DNA of 56,623 nt from Spirogloea muscicola (taxonomy: Eukaryota; Streptophyta; Zygnematophyceae; Spirogloeales; Spirogloeaceae), in the NCBI GenBank assembly GCA_009602725.1, contig WELB01000060.1, positions 401,339 through 457,961 of the forward strand, in the 5' to 3' direction. Position 1 is the stretch's first letter. The number at the start of each line of letters is the position of its first letter. This document shows, piece by piece, positions 33,791 to 46,499 of the stretch. The notes below the pieces were generated by a model. It was not told the origin of the DNA. It searched no databases and saw only the letters and a list, made by a program, of their open reading frames with translations. The position numbers and the translations under genes were made by a program.

Positions 33791-36700
33791 TTAGCGGTTG
33801 GGGCACTCGGACGCACGGTGGCCTGGCTGCCCGCACTGATAGCAGGCTCCGGCAAAGCCACCGTTACCTCCGCCACCGGTAGACCGACCCGAGGAGAAGA
33901 GGCCATAATCCCTGTCGCGATCCCCGCTTGACCGGCCACCATCGTAGTCAGCAGCGTCCCAAGAACCGCCACCCGTCGTTCGCCGCGGCGCTGACATGCC
34001 TCCAGAGCCACCGTACCTGCAAAGTGGAGGTGAAGAAAGAGAGTTGTGGGCTGGTAAGTCAAGAGTGAAAGCTGAGCACACTACAGCGTCCACGTTGCAA
34101 CAGTAACACCGCAATGACAAAGCAAGACAGATGAGCCACGCAGTGACTGGCCAGGAAGTGCATGTCCAAAGTGTAGTATATGAGCAGCAAGCTGCAGCAT
34201 GCTTGCTGTCAAATGCAAGTACGTCTCTAGAGCTCTTGGCAGTGTTTCGACAGAAAAGCATCTCAAGAGTGAGCATCCTTAATCAGCGAGCAAAGTCCAG
34301 AAAGCAAGGTGTCCTTAATAAGATTCCAAACAGCTGAAGTGAAGGATTAGCGTATACACAAATTCACTAGATAGGGGGAGATCTTATAAATGGGGTTTTG
34401 TACCTATCAGAACGCCCTCCACCACCATAGCTGTCTGAGCGGTCACCGCCCCGGCTGCTGAATCGCTCTCTGCTGTCGTAGCCACCTCCAGAACGGAAAC
34501 TGTTTCCGCCGCCACCGCCACCGCGTGGCGACGTGCCGCCACGGAACTGGGAGGAGATTCGCCCGTATGAGTCACGACCACGCTCAAAGCCCGGTTCCTC
34601 CACCAGCCTTGGCAGCTGCAGATTGAGGACAACGCACCAAGCTCATCGAGTCAAGCCAGATCCAAGCACAAGTCAAGGCTCTGCTACTTCTTCTGTTGGC
34701 TAGCATTCATGGTCACCGACAAGCAAGCTATGAAGTCAATCGGCGTGCAAAATATGGTGCACCTTCGCCAGAGTGCCCGCAGAGATTGCCAGCTAAGGTG
34801 GCATAAAGGGACGCGTGTATATTGGTGGCTCAACAAGCAACTATCTTGCATAAGGGCCCACCTCCTTGGGAATGTCAAACTCGTCACCATTGTGCGACTT
34901 GATTCGCACAAGCTCCTTGGCCATTTTCTCAGGAACGTCAAATACAGCCCCCTCCACCTGCACCGGCAACCTCCATCAGATGCTCAGCAACATACAGTGC
35001 TGACTCTGAGGCACGACAATGCCATCTGTATGTAGATTTCCAGTAGAAAGAGTAATCTGGAGGGGCTTTTGTGCATCAGCGTAGCCACTAGCACAACTTG
35101 TACTTCGGAAAAACGGTAGATGCCATGGTGTCAGGGTATGGACCAATGGGTTCAACATTACGACTTACAAAGTTAAGGCTTGAGGGTTCAGGTTTATCTA
35201 ATAATCCGAACTTTTAACCTCGTTTGAATGATTTGAAACGAATTTTACGACTCCTTTAGAATACTTTGACCAGAAACATACGATATGCAGAGGTGAACAA
35301 TTAACGTGACAAGAGATTGACGGTTGGGTGCTGAGGTCCGTCACAGCATCAGCTTGCAGGTCTAAGTGAAGGTCCATACACTTCGGTCGCCGATCATGCG
35401 GATCTTGCCGATGCTGTCAGCTGCGCCCCGGTGTGCGTCGGAGATTGCGGCCGTGACGGTGCGCGGCGACGCCATCGGCCCCGCCTTGCTTGCCGCCGTT
35501 CGCACCACGCGCACCGTTGTGAGGCCCTGCTTGCACCACGGAAGAACGTCAGGAGGAGCTATGATCATGAGGGAGAGCGGCGCCCATGACGCGGAGGCTT
35601 AGAGATGTAGGGACCGGGAAGTGGAGGAGGGGGAGGAGAAGGGGCGAGTAACCCTGACCTCTTGGTGCGTGATGAGGCTCTTGCTAGCGGGCGGCTGCGA
35701 GAAGCCGCTCATGTGCGCAATGGCAGCAGCCAGTGCCTCGGGCCCGCGCTCGCGCAGCAGCGCCTCCGCCGCCGGCAGGAACACCTCAGTGAGCTCCGGA
35801 TGGACGCGCGAGATCACATCTGCCGCTGTCTGCGACGATGCCTGTGGGTCGCGAAGTGAATGAAATGTGAGGGGTCAGGAGAGCGGGGCAAGTCAAGAAA
35901 AGGAAAATGGTGATGCAAGAAGGGCATGGAGGGAGGTCGCAGGGTCCATGACATGAGCTGAAGGCAGGAGCATTTGCCCAGACGGGCAGAAATTGTAAGA
36001 AGGAGAGAGGGAGACCATGAAGCAGGGCAGCAAAGTGAGGCAGAAATTGAGTTATTTAAGGTGGTGTCTGATTGCAGCAAAGGCAGCGCCCAGGTTACGG
36101 CTGGAACTTAAGAAGATGGCAAGCTTGGTACTCAAAAGGAGGGGGAGAGATGAAGGGAGGAGGGAGGAAAGAGCAGAGAGGGAGGAGGACAGGGAAAGGG
36201 CAAGGAATGGCAGCCCAGGAAAAGCATACCAGGAGGACATCATCGACATGCGGTGGGGAGACGCGCTCGAACTTGCAACCGACGTCGCGCTCGATCTGTG
36301 ACAGTGTGCGGCGCTGGCGCTCCTCGTACAACAGGATGGCCTTGCCCAGCTTCCCTGCGCGGCCCGTGCGGCCCGATCGGTGCACAAATGTTTCCGGGTC
36401 GTTGGGCACTTCGTAATGGACCACCTGGAGGTGGCCAGTCAGAAGGACGAGGAAGTAATGGATGAGGGCGGAGGGAGGTTGAGAAGGAAAGGGGGTCAAG
36501 TGAAGTACTGAGCAAAAGCAAGGGTTGATCAACGATAAATAACAAATGGAAAGATAATGTGATCGAAAGCGTAGGGACAGAGGTGCGAGGAGGCAAAGTG
36601 GGAGGCCGAGGGCGCACAAGGTCGACGTTGGGGATGTCGAGACCGCGTGATGCGACGTCGGTGGCAACCAGCGCAGTGAAACGGCCGTCGCGGAACGCCT

Positions 36701-39700
36701 GCAGGGTCTTCTCGCGCTGGTGCTGCGCAATGTCGCCGTGGAGCGCCTCACAGCCTGTTGTGCGGCTCAGGCCCAGCGCAACCTGCAGTACGCAGTACGC
36801 CACCAACCAGCGGGAGATGAGGCCGCAACTCCCAGGCATCCGAGTTACTGCCTTGCTCGCTCTTATCTCCATTAATCTAGAGCCGCTTGCAGGCAGAAAT
36901 AGCGAGAAGGGAAGGTGGGGTGGGAAAGGGCCTTCTCACGTCATCTGCGTCCTTCTTGGTCTGCGTAAACACGATCGCCTTGCCGCCCTTGCCGTGCACT
37001 GCACTTGGCCATTTCCACCGCTAAGTCAGTGAATCCACATGCAAGGAGGACAACAGCGACACCTGAAAGTCCGCAGGATGGTAGGGTGCTTAGAGAGGAC
37101 ACGGAATGGATGGAGGGGGGGACCTGTGATGAGGTCGGCCAGGATGGAGCGCTTGGACTGCGGCGTCACACGCACGGCCGCGAGCGAAATGCCTTCGGCC
37201 AGCTTCTCATCTGACTCGCCAACCTGCAGAGGAGGAGGGAGGTCAGCGGAAGGTGACAAGGTGGGAAGGCAAGACGGAAGGCAAGCAAGCAGACGTAGGA
37301 AGACTGGCAGAGGTGAGTTGGAAGAGAAGGACCATGAATGGGTGGGAGAGAGGATGAGGGCAGCTGAAGAAGGAGGGAGAGGAGGAGGGAGGAGGGAGGT
37401 GGGGATGGAGGGAGGGGCTCACGAGGTCAATGGTGAGGGGGTCGCGCAGGTACTTGCGCGTGAGCTTCTTGACCCACGCGGGCATGGTGGCCGAGAAGAG
37501 GCACGTCTGGCGCTCAGGCGGGACGCTCCCCAGGATGGTCTCGACGTCCTCCTCGAAGCCGACCGCCAGCATCTGGTCTGCCTCATCCAGCACAAGGTAC
37601 TGGACGCTGCTCAGGTCCAGCGAGCCGCGATTGATGAGGTCCATCACGCGGCCCGGCGTGCCGACCACCACATCCACGCCCCTCTGCGCAAAATGGAGGG
37701 AGGGGAAGGGGTTAGCAAGTGAAGTTTTGAGAGGATTCAGTGCAGTTAGTGCAGCCAGAAGATTAATGAGAAAGTAGGAGAGGTTAGTAAAGTTGGCAAC
37801 TCGGCGAGAGAATAGAATTACTGAGGGAGGAAAGAGAGGAGGTTTTGGGGGGGAGGGAGCCGGGGAGCAGGCAGGGTTTGTCTTCGCTTGGCGGGCGACT
37901 GTCTCGAAGAGGGGCAAGGAGGAAGTGAGAGGTGGACGAAAGAGCGGAAGGAGGGACCAGAAGGCTCGGTGCAGGCTGAGGAGATGGACATGCCATGCTC
38001 ATCATGTGAAGAGTGAGCGAGGGAGAGAGGAAGAGAGGGAGGGGCATGAGGCAGAGGAAGAGAAGCAGCACAATGGAGGCAGGGGGGGGGGTTAAGGGGA
38101 TGCCCCTTGCCTTGCAAGTCCGCTCTTGGGTCGTGACAGAGACGCCGCCGTAGACACAGAGGCAGGCAAGGTGCGGCGCCGACTCCACGAACTCGCGCTC
38201 CACCTGCTTTGCCAGCTCACGCGTCGGCGCGAGCACGAGGCACCGAGGCGCGCGGCCCGCCCTCCTGACAGATGAGGGAGAGGGAGGCAAGGGGGCAGGC
38301 AGAGAGGGATGCTGTTAGCACAACAGAGAGGGGACAATGGCAGCAAGGCAGGGGTAGGGAGAGGACAGGAGGAGGAGAGGAGGGAGTGCGTCAAGACGAG
38401 GCAGGAGGGCGAGACGTGGGAGAGGCGTGTAGCGTGAAGTGACTTACCGCAGTGTCCGATCCTCCGCATTCTGCAGCGTGATGCGCTCCATGATGGGGAT
38501 CCCAAATGCGAGGGTCTTGCCGGTGCCCGTCTTGGCGCGGCCGATCACGTCCCGCCCGGCCATTGCCGGTTCCAGCACTGCTTTCTGCATCATGAAAACG
38601 GATGTTGAACGTAAATGAGAACCTGGGGCCCTCTGGATAGTGATCGCGTTGGCAGCACCGGAGGGAGGTAACGAGGTGGTAGGCATCCAGCCAAGTACGA
38701 CGTCGGAGACTGAGGTTAGAGAGGTCCTTGAGATGAGGGCGGGAGGAGGTGCATGAGGATATGCAGAAGGCGTGGCAAAGAGTGACCAGTCGAAGAAGGG
38801 TAGAGGGATAGAGAATGATGAGGCAGAGAGTGGCTGTGCTGTGTCACAGCTGGAGAGGGGGGAGGGAGGGAGAATAGGTGAGAGAACAGCACCTGGATGG
38901 GGAAAAGCCTCGTGATGTCCCGCGCAGCGAGCGCATCCACAATCTCGGGCGAGATGCCCAGGTTCTCGATGGCAAGCTCGTCCTCGGCGCCCTCAGCCCC
39001 ATCGTCCTGGCAGCATGCTCAGCCCGTGTCAAGGACTGGAGCTGGATCCGATGAAGAAAGGATGTCGGCAAGAGGGAAGGACAGGAGGAAGGAGCAAGAC
39101 GGTGAGAGACTGCACCTGCTCGGGAGAGACGTGGACGACGTCGCCGTCTGGCGAGCCCGAGAGGTACCCGCCCTCCGCCTTGGCATCGGCATCGGCGTCG
39201 CTGCTGTCGTCAAGGTACGCAAGGCTGGCGCCCCTGCCACCATCAGAACATGAATTTCTCCAACGCTTCAGCAGGAGGGAGACAGGCAGCAGGCGCAGTC
39301 AGGGATTAGAGTGCAAAGGTAAAGACTGAGAGGGACAACGAGGAGGGAGGGCGGGAGAGGGATGCTGGCCGGATAAAGGCAAAGGAGGGAGGGAGGACAG
39401 GGGGGAGGGAGGGAGGACAGAAGCAGAAATGACGGTGCACCTCTCCAGGGCCTCTCGTGCGCTGTCGGACAGGAGGTACTCGGCGGACGGCACAGCGACG
39501 GCGGCATCCGCAATGGCAGCGGCGGCGGCGGCGCCGTCAGCCGTGCAGCGGAAGCCCCGCGGAAGCGCCGGCCCGGCCGTTGTGCCGCCGCTGCAGAAAG
39601 CAATGGCGCCACGGCCGCCGCCGAGGAAGGCCGACGACGGCAGGCCATGGGCAACCGCGGCCGGAGAAACGGCCGATGGCGGTGGCTGCAGAGGCAGGCG

Positions 39701-39992
39701 CCGCCAGCCGGCCGCGCACGCCCTGTTGATCGCAGGCACACACGGCCAGCTCAGGAAAAAGAGAGGATGCGGCTGCTGATATTACAAGAGCGGCTGTGAA
39801 AGCCAACCAGGTGCATACAGAAGGTGTACATGGAATTGGTTGCTTGGAGCAGCTCCAGCAGGGGTGATCTAGCATGCCTTAAGGCCTTACATAAGAGAGG
39901 GAGGAGGGGGGGGGTGGGGGGGGTGGCAGTGATGGTGCGCACCTGGCGGGCACCGAGGCGAGGTCCAGCGCCGCGAAGCCGTGGAGCGCCAT
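33791..39992 (-). CDS. RH3: Chloroplast DEAD-box RNA helicase, RH3 type
   Basis: Plant RH3 acts in plastids in group II intron splicing and ribosome assembly. Sixteen exons (downward): 39943-39992, 39441-39722, 39116-39233, 38893-39006, 38448-38584, 38111-38264, 37423-37683, 37124-37223, 36940-36998, 36618-36782, 36230-36424, 35659-35841, 35380-35529, 34862-34957, 34404-34615, 33791-34016. They give exactly 833 residues. The first 110 residues are Ala/Arg/Ser-rich, like a transit peptide. Helicase motifs: [65 protein letters not shown]. The GUCT domain follows ([11 protein letters not shown] to GAVFDVPE), then Gly/Arg/Ser repeats and a terminal zinc knuckle [14 protein letters not shown], four residues before the stop. 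The intron after 38264-38111 uses a GC donor. Start ATG reads [14 protein letters not shown]. Confidence 0.96.
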
Positions 39993-41961
39993 GGTGGTGC
40001 GGTGGCCTGCCGCCAGCAGCACCCAGCCCACCTGCCGCGCTCGGAGCTGCGCCACACTTACCGACGCGCTGGGCACCCGCGTCCTCCTCCGGCGCTCCCC
40101 ACCCTCCCTCCTCTGCCCTCTCTCCTCCTCCTCTCCTCCTCTCGAGCCTCCTGTCCCTCCTTCCTCAGCTGCCCCCTCGCCGCACGGTCTCGACTGTGGC
40201 TGAAGAGTTCCCCACTACCCGGGCTCGCTCCCGTGGCCTGCCCCTCAGCTCGGTCGCTCCGGCGGCCGTATGCGCGGGGCCTGCAGCCTGAGCTTCCTGC
40301 AGGCAACACTGCGCAGTGCACCACTGCAAATTGAGGCAGCTAGGCCGCCGCGGGCGCTGTGGGCGCACGGCGATCGGCGCGGGGGGGGGGGACGAGGGCG
40401 ATCTCTGCCGCTAACTCGTGGCCTTCTCTCCCTCTCTCACTCTCTCCCCCTCTCCCTCTCCCTCTCCACCGCCTCTTTCACCTCCCCCCTCTCTCCCCTC
40501 CCCTCTCTCTCTCTCCCCTCTCCCCCTTCGTGATCCTTTTGGGCTGGCCTTTCGAAAGCCCATCGCCTCATATTGGAAGTAGATCATCCTCCATCTGTCA
40601 GCCCCCCCTGTGGGTCTCGCCGAACCCATTGACTGAGCTCACTGATTCCACTCCCTTTCGGAGGAACAATGCTTTCTCAAGCTCTTGCTTCTCTTCCCCT
40701 CCCTCCCTCCCTCCCCTCGCCCCTCGCCTCCCGGAGCGGCCGCAAGACCCCAAACCCTGGGTGACCCCCACGCTTAATCAGATTGTGCTGTGAGGAGCCC
40801 CCCCGCCAGACGGTGCTGTGACCAGCGGGGCGGCGCCCCGTGCGCATCGTATCCGTCGCCGAATCGGGGGGGCCAGTCCTCTACGGGGCTCACCGCCGGG
40901 ATGGCACCGCGCCCACCGTCACGGCGAGCCCATTCCACCATCACAGGACGCCCGGGGCCTCGTTCCAGAGCGCCCGGCGCCGGCCCGCTCCCCGACGAGG
41001 CCCGCAGAGGAGGCGGCAGTCGGCGCCGCCGCGCCTCACGCGCCACGCCGTCGGACACATCTCATCGGACGGTAGACGGTCCAGAACGTGGCTTCCTTCT
41101 GACAGCAGGATTGTAAGCGGTTTTCTGTGGACGGTTGCGATCGTCGGGCAGTACAGAGATGTTTTGGCTGCCCGAAGCGCGTCCCAGGACCCGAGATGAC
41201 CAAACCGCTCCTTGCCTTACCAGTCCGTTCCCCTTCCTGCAAGCTGCCCAAAACCCTCGGGCAGGCCCGCAAAGCCAGCGGCGTTGGCAAAAATCTTGCA
41301 GGTGGGCGCCCACCAAACAGCCGGAGGAAGACATTTAGCAAACCGTTAGGGGTGCTTTGACCCCCCCTCCCCCAGTGCCATCTGGTATTCAGGCATCGAT
41401 TTCAGCGACCTTCATGTGTTGACCCGTGGTTACCGAGCGGGTCTGTTTGCAGTAAGTAATGTACGTAATGAGATGTGTTTGCCGTTGTACTTGGCCACTC
41501 TGGCCTTCCACTATAATTCCACATCACGTAGGCTTTTCCCTCAGTGTTACTCACCGAAGCGTAGCATCGAGGCAAGCTGGGGGTGGCAAGCGCGCCTGCC
41601 CAGCGTGCTGGGCAGCCCAGCATGCAGAAATGCCGGTGATCAATCCATCTGCCAGCCTCTTGGCGTGATGAAGCCTTCTCCTTTCTCGTCAGCTTGATCG
41701 GTGCGCGGCTCCACACGCAGGCCCAACAGGTGCTTGACCCCCTCGCCGCCTGGTCACAGACCAACGCCCTGCTCTTCCGACACACACATGCAACCTGCTG
41801 ACATGCTAGAAGTGGAGTGCAGCACAGTAGCAGTGGCTGAAAGGCTTGCTCGCTCACTGAGCTCCTTGTCCTACTGAAACCTGGCTACCCATTGTCAAAA
41901 GGCAGCCAAAGAATGAAAGTAGAGCGGAGAAGGTAACGACTACAGCTGAGCTCAAACGCCG
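39993..41961. other. Spacer between RH3 and RUS genes
   Basis: No gene is recognised. It starts with a GC-rich stretch upstream of RH3, then a CT-rich run (about 40426-40530), one copy of the dispersed repeat core, and a GC-rich stretch (40790-41340) with open frames on both strands but no family resemblance. The part 41340-41960 should hold the RUS 3' untranslated region. Confidence 0.4.
40528..40585 (+). repeat. Dispersed repeat core, locus 3
   Basis: The single core here reads GGGCTGGCCTTTCGAAAGCC, followed by CATCGCC and TATTGGAAG as at 27711-27725. The hairpin is altered but still self-complementary (GGCCTTTCGAAAGCC). It is in the same plus orientation as the other loci. Confidence 0.65.
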
Positions 41962-44900
41962 CTACTTGGAGGAGAGGAGGGGCGGCAGAGCTTGCGGCAG
42001 AGCTTGCGGCAGCGCACTGGAGAAGGTACAGCGCTGGTGCGGCCCAAGGAGGACATGCGATGTCACCCACCCCTGTGCCGCCAGAGCCGTCAGCACATCG
42101 TCAACCTGCTGCGATGCCCACTTGCGGCTGGCCTCCTGGGCCGCTGCAGTAACGGCCGTACTCGAGCACTCACGTCTGCTCAGATGTGAACGCATGTGGA
42201 TCGCCTGCGGCCACAAGTGTATGCTTGTCCTGAGTCACCACTGTGGGCTAGGATCCAGTAGTGAGTCCCCAAGAAGCAGGTAGGTTTTCCAGATAAGTGC
42301 TAGGGTCAGCGTCTGCAAATTAAGGTCTGACAACGTGCAATGAGCCCCAGACTACAGGCATGCCCCACGCTCACCTGCAAGATGCCCAGGACAATGTCCT
42401 TACTCGTGGCATCCTCCCGCAGCGACAGCCAGAGGGCAGGCTGCAATTACAGGGTGACGGGCCAGCAAGTGAGCTGCCTTTTAGGCCAGACATACAAGCT
42501 TCAATCTGACATCTGCCGCTTGCAAGGAGGAACTGCAAGGGAAGCTGGCGTTGCATGATTGCCAGGGGCGAAGGAGGTGATGACTTGGTTATTCCACTAC
42601 AAGGGGCACTGTCCTTAATGGTCACTCACATGAAACCTGGAGATTGTCTCTAGAAGACAATTGAGGGGTTCATTGCCTACAATTCAGGTGCAGTCAACCT
42701 GGGCAGAGAGGAGAATAGTAGCAACAGAGTGAGCAGGCAAGCTGACCTTGGGGGGGGCGAGGCACTGCAGGACCATGGGCTGACGCGACGAGTGCACGTG
42801 CAGCAGGTAGCCCCCAGCAGCAGCTGCGGCGTTGCGGTGCAGGATTGCCATAAGCTCCTGCGGAGAAGCAGCCTGCTCACGGAGCGACCCCAGCCTCAGC
42901 GGCAGCTGGCACCAGGCTGCTCCAACAACCCAAGCCCAATCAGAAAGTGCGTAGAGATTAGCACTTAGTTCAGAACACTCCTCACATTACTCGGTAGATC
43001 ATCGCTCAGCACCCTCATATCAAGCTAAATGCATGTCAGCCAATATTGCGAACACCTTCGGTTGCAACTGGTGCCAACAACCTTCAGCAGCAACTAAGTA
43101 CCACTGAATGGCATACACGTGAAAGAAAGAGTCGGCGTCAAGAGCTATCCTAATCTTTGAAAGGACCTTACTACTTGCTGTCGGGTCATTGCTGCTTGTA
43201 CCTCGCTGAGGTGACCAGAAGAGACCCTCGACACGGCTGACCTCCCCAGGTCCCGGCACCTTGTGGTGTCGGAGCCAGTGGCCTGCAATGATCTCCATCC
43301 GCTCCTGCGGATGCACGCGCCAGGCTCAGCCGACAAAGAACTTCAGCCTTGGGAAGATCATACTTGACTGGTGTTGTGCTCTTTTGCATGGTGTGATCAT
43401 GTAGAGCAGTAATACGGAGATGAGATTGAGGAAAGGAGAGAGTGTGGCTGAATAACCTGGTTGAGGGTCTGGAGGTGAACAGCCTTGAGCTCCCGGTAGA
43501 TGGCCATGAGGTCCAAGATGGCCAGCGGCGGGTACGTCACCAGCGGCAGCAGTCGCTGGATGCTGCAGACGCGGCGCGCCACGGCGACCCACACCACGTT
43601 CAGGAGGCGGTTGACCACTCGTTAGTGTCCATGCACCTGATCAATCATTTATCATGGTCCATAGCCATCAGTGCCTCTGGCCATGATGCCCCTTCTTCTA
43701 GCCCTGAGACTAGTGTGCGGTACGTTGCAAGCTTGAGCTATAAGTGCTACTCACGGACAGCGACAATCAGCCTAAGAGGCAAGGCATTGACGTCTCGAGT
43801 CCTCCTATTGGAGTGTGTGACAAGTTGTCTTCCAAGTGTTGAGTGTGGTCTTTGCATCCAGCAATGCCATCTGAACTCCAGATTGGACTAAAGAGCTCGA
43901 TTGCAGTCGTACCCTGGGCGCTTGCTGAAGGCGGCACTGAGCCCAACGGCCATTGCCAGGCCAAGGTTGTCGGCGACGACTGTTTGCGCCTGCACATTGC
44001 AACATATACTCTTTTGAGACTTGCCAATATAAGAAGCATCTCCATTAAGATTGCTATTTGCCAATTCCTCCAAGCCGCTCAATCCAAGCCACTCGACTCC
44101 AGTACAAATTCTCCTAATTGCATTCTACAGCCACCACCAACTTGATGAGACACTCTTCAGCTTTTACAACACGCTATTGAGCTAGCTGCATGTCGCAGAA
44201 GGACTATGCAAGCTACCGGGGGTATCCAATCCGGACTTGCTGACCACTGAGTGTGTGTTGTCACCAGTTGCCCACATTAGTCCAGCACTAGGTATACACC
44301 CTACTCATCTGACTTCTGCAAGCTGGAAATGCTTATCATCTGACATAAAAGGGTGGGACACATGAGCTTGCAGCATCACCTGGCCCTTGGCGGAGACATC
44401 AGCCAGGTTCTCAGTGAGGGCGAAGCTTCGGTGTATGGAGGGCTGCCGATATTGGAGGTGAAGCCCCAGGGGCCAACAGGAACATGCCAATCAGTATACA
44501 GAGCAAGCTTGGACACAGAGCAACGTAAGCCAAGTCTCAAACTGGACACTGGATGCCCGACTGAGACATGTCTGCTGCTACTAGCTGGCATGACATCCAC
44601 TTGGTTGGCAAGAGTGTCTAGTCCACTGAAAATTGGACATTACCATTACGCCTGCAGCTGTTATAGTCAGAGCTGCAAAAGGGTGATCAAGGAGATTCTT
44701 GATGTGAACTGCCAGGCAGCTTGAGGGTGGCCTCACCGTGGTCGCCATGTACGCAGCAAGCGCAATGGAGCGCGCCACGTTGCCGAGTGTGGCCATCGCG
44801 AGGAAGTGTTCCGGGAAGAGCGGCGTCAGCATCTCCAGGCCAAGGCTGGCCGTGAAGAGCGCCGACGTCCGGAAGCGCACGCGCTACAATACAACACAGC

Positions 44901-45909
44901 CATTAGGTAAGCATCAGCTAAGTGAAAACTCAAGCGAAAGTGTACTGCCTGTGTGCATATTCTGAGACCTCGAGCCAAGCCTTGTTTGTCATCAGCAGTG
45001 AACCCAAACCCTTGCGTGTGCTGCTGGAGGCTGCTCAAAGTGCCGATGGCAGCACTTTCCACAGCTCAGCAACACCCAAGAGCAATCACTAAGCAGAGTC
45101 CTTGAGACCAACCTCTGCATCAATTGTCACTCCATGTCACTGTACTTGCAGTGATGAGATTGTACCTTGAGGTCGGAGTCGAAAGTGTGGCCAAAGGAGG
45201 CAGTGAAGGACAGCTTGCCGAGGCGTCCGAGGCCGTCCTTGAGCACCCAGTTGAGCGCGGCGGCCGTGGGCAGCGAGCGCCGGCCGCCCACGCCGAGCGC
45301 CTGCAGCATCGCCTGCGTGGCATTCACCTGGAGCACGCGCCAAACGATGGCCCGCAGCCTCAGTGCTGCAGTCTTGAGCGGGCGTCCAGATATTGGGCCT
45401 TGTACATCAATCTCTATCAAAGTGCCAATGCTTGAATGTCATTCTAATATTGCCACTATAGGTGATTCAACGCTTACTAATGAGGACCTTGACCACTTTC
45501 CAGGGCCACTAACCTTGAGGGTTTGGGGTTTAGAGTGTCAAGGTCAGGCTCAAGGCAAGGCACTGGACCTCCGCCAACTCCGTCCTCCAATATACTCGGG
45601 CTAGGTGAAGTCGACTCTCACTAATGGGGACCTTGACCACTTTCCAGGGCCACTAACCTCGAGGGTTTGGGGTTTAAGGGTCTAAGATCAGGCTCATGAC
45701 AGGCACCGGACCGCCGTCAACTCGGGGTATGGGATTAATGGCTGGCCTGCATGAAGGAGCTGACGAGGCGCTGCCCGCACTTCCAGCGCATGTACGGCCA
45801 GTACGACGGCCGCACGTCGTCGGGCAGGAACGCCGCCTGCAGCGCCAGGCCCGCGCGCCCCGCCAGACGCCGCAGACCCCGCCAGGGCCGCCCGGCGGCG
45901 CCGGCTCCC
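41962..45909 (-). CDS. RUS/DUF647 (root UVB-sensitive family) protein, N-terminus in gap
   Basis: RUS proteins (RUS1-RUS6 in Arabidopsis) are DUF647 proteins linked to UV-B response and vitamin B6 in seedlings; their biochemical activity is not settled. Ten exons (downward): 45747-45909 (runs into the gap), 45166-45327, 44737-44883, 44380-44442, 43913-43989, 43457-43562, 43202-43304, 42747-42919, 42375-42440, 41962-42204. About 434 residues are visible and all joins are in frame. Landmarks: FLPDDVRPSYWPYMRW, NATQAMLQALGVG, LNWVLKDGLGRLGKL, FDSDLKRVRF, MLTPLFPEHFLAMATLGNVA, LTENLADVSAKGQAQTVVADN, ELKAVHLQTLNQERMEI, LSLREDATSKDIVLGI. The intron below 45747 uses a GC donor and contains a tandem duplication. 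The C-terminus ends in a 12-base duplication (PQALPQAL). Which RUS subgroup it belongs to is unclear. Confidence 0.9.
45459..45731. repeat. Tandem duplication of about 130-143 bases in a RUS intron
   Basis: Unit 1 is 45459-45601 and unit 2 is 45602-45731. Both begin TAGGTGA, share ACCTTGACCACTTTCCAGGG and CACTAACCT-GAGGGTTTGGGG, and end near CCG-CAACTC. Each unit carries a telomere-like GGGTTTGGGGTTTA string. The whole duplication lies inside the intron 45328-45746. Confidence 0.9.
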
Positions 45910-46318
45910 NNNNNNNNNNNNNNNNNNNNNNNNNNNNNNNNNNNNNNNNNNNNNNNNNNNNNNNNNNNNNNNNNNNNNNNNNNNNNNNNNNNNNNNNNNN
46001 NNNNNNNNNNNNNNNNNNNNNNNNNNNNNNNNNNNNNNNNNNNNNNNNNNNNNNNNNNNNNNNNNNNNNNNNNNNNNNNNNNNNNNNNNNNNNNNNNNNN
46101 NNNNNNNNNNNNNNNNNNNNNNNNNNNNNNNNNNNNNNNNNNNNNNNNNNNNNNNNNNNNNNNNNNNNNNNNNNNNNNNNNNNNNNNNNNNNNNNNNNNN
46201 NNNNNNNNNNNNNNNNNNNNNNNNNNNNNNNNNNNNNNNNNNNNNNNNNNNNNNNNNNNNNNNNNNNNNNNNNNNNNNNNNNNNNNNNNNNNNNNNNNNN
46301 NNNNNNNNNNNNNNNNNN
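45910..46318. other. Assembly gap (409 n)
   Basis: All bases are undetermined. The gap removes the 5' exons of the RUS gene; on its far side a GC-rich Ala/Arg-coding stretch (46319-46440) may be part of its transit peptide, but no start codon could be chosen. Confidence 1.
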
Positions 46319-46499
46319 GGCGGCGGACGCGGCGGCGGCGGCGGCTGGCAAGCGCGGCGAGGGCGACACGTGGCGGCGAGGCCGGCGGCGGCCGCCGAGG
46401 TCCTCGAGGGGCTTAACGAAGGCTGGCCGTGATCTCCGCCGTTGACGGTGACGCCCGGTTAACCGGCGGTCCAGGCCCGTGGGGGAGAGGCCTGGTAAG

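Noticed and set aside
45674-46445. Open frames spanning the n gap
   Set aside because: Most of the residues are undetermined; only the RUS exon at 45747-45909 is supported by homology.
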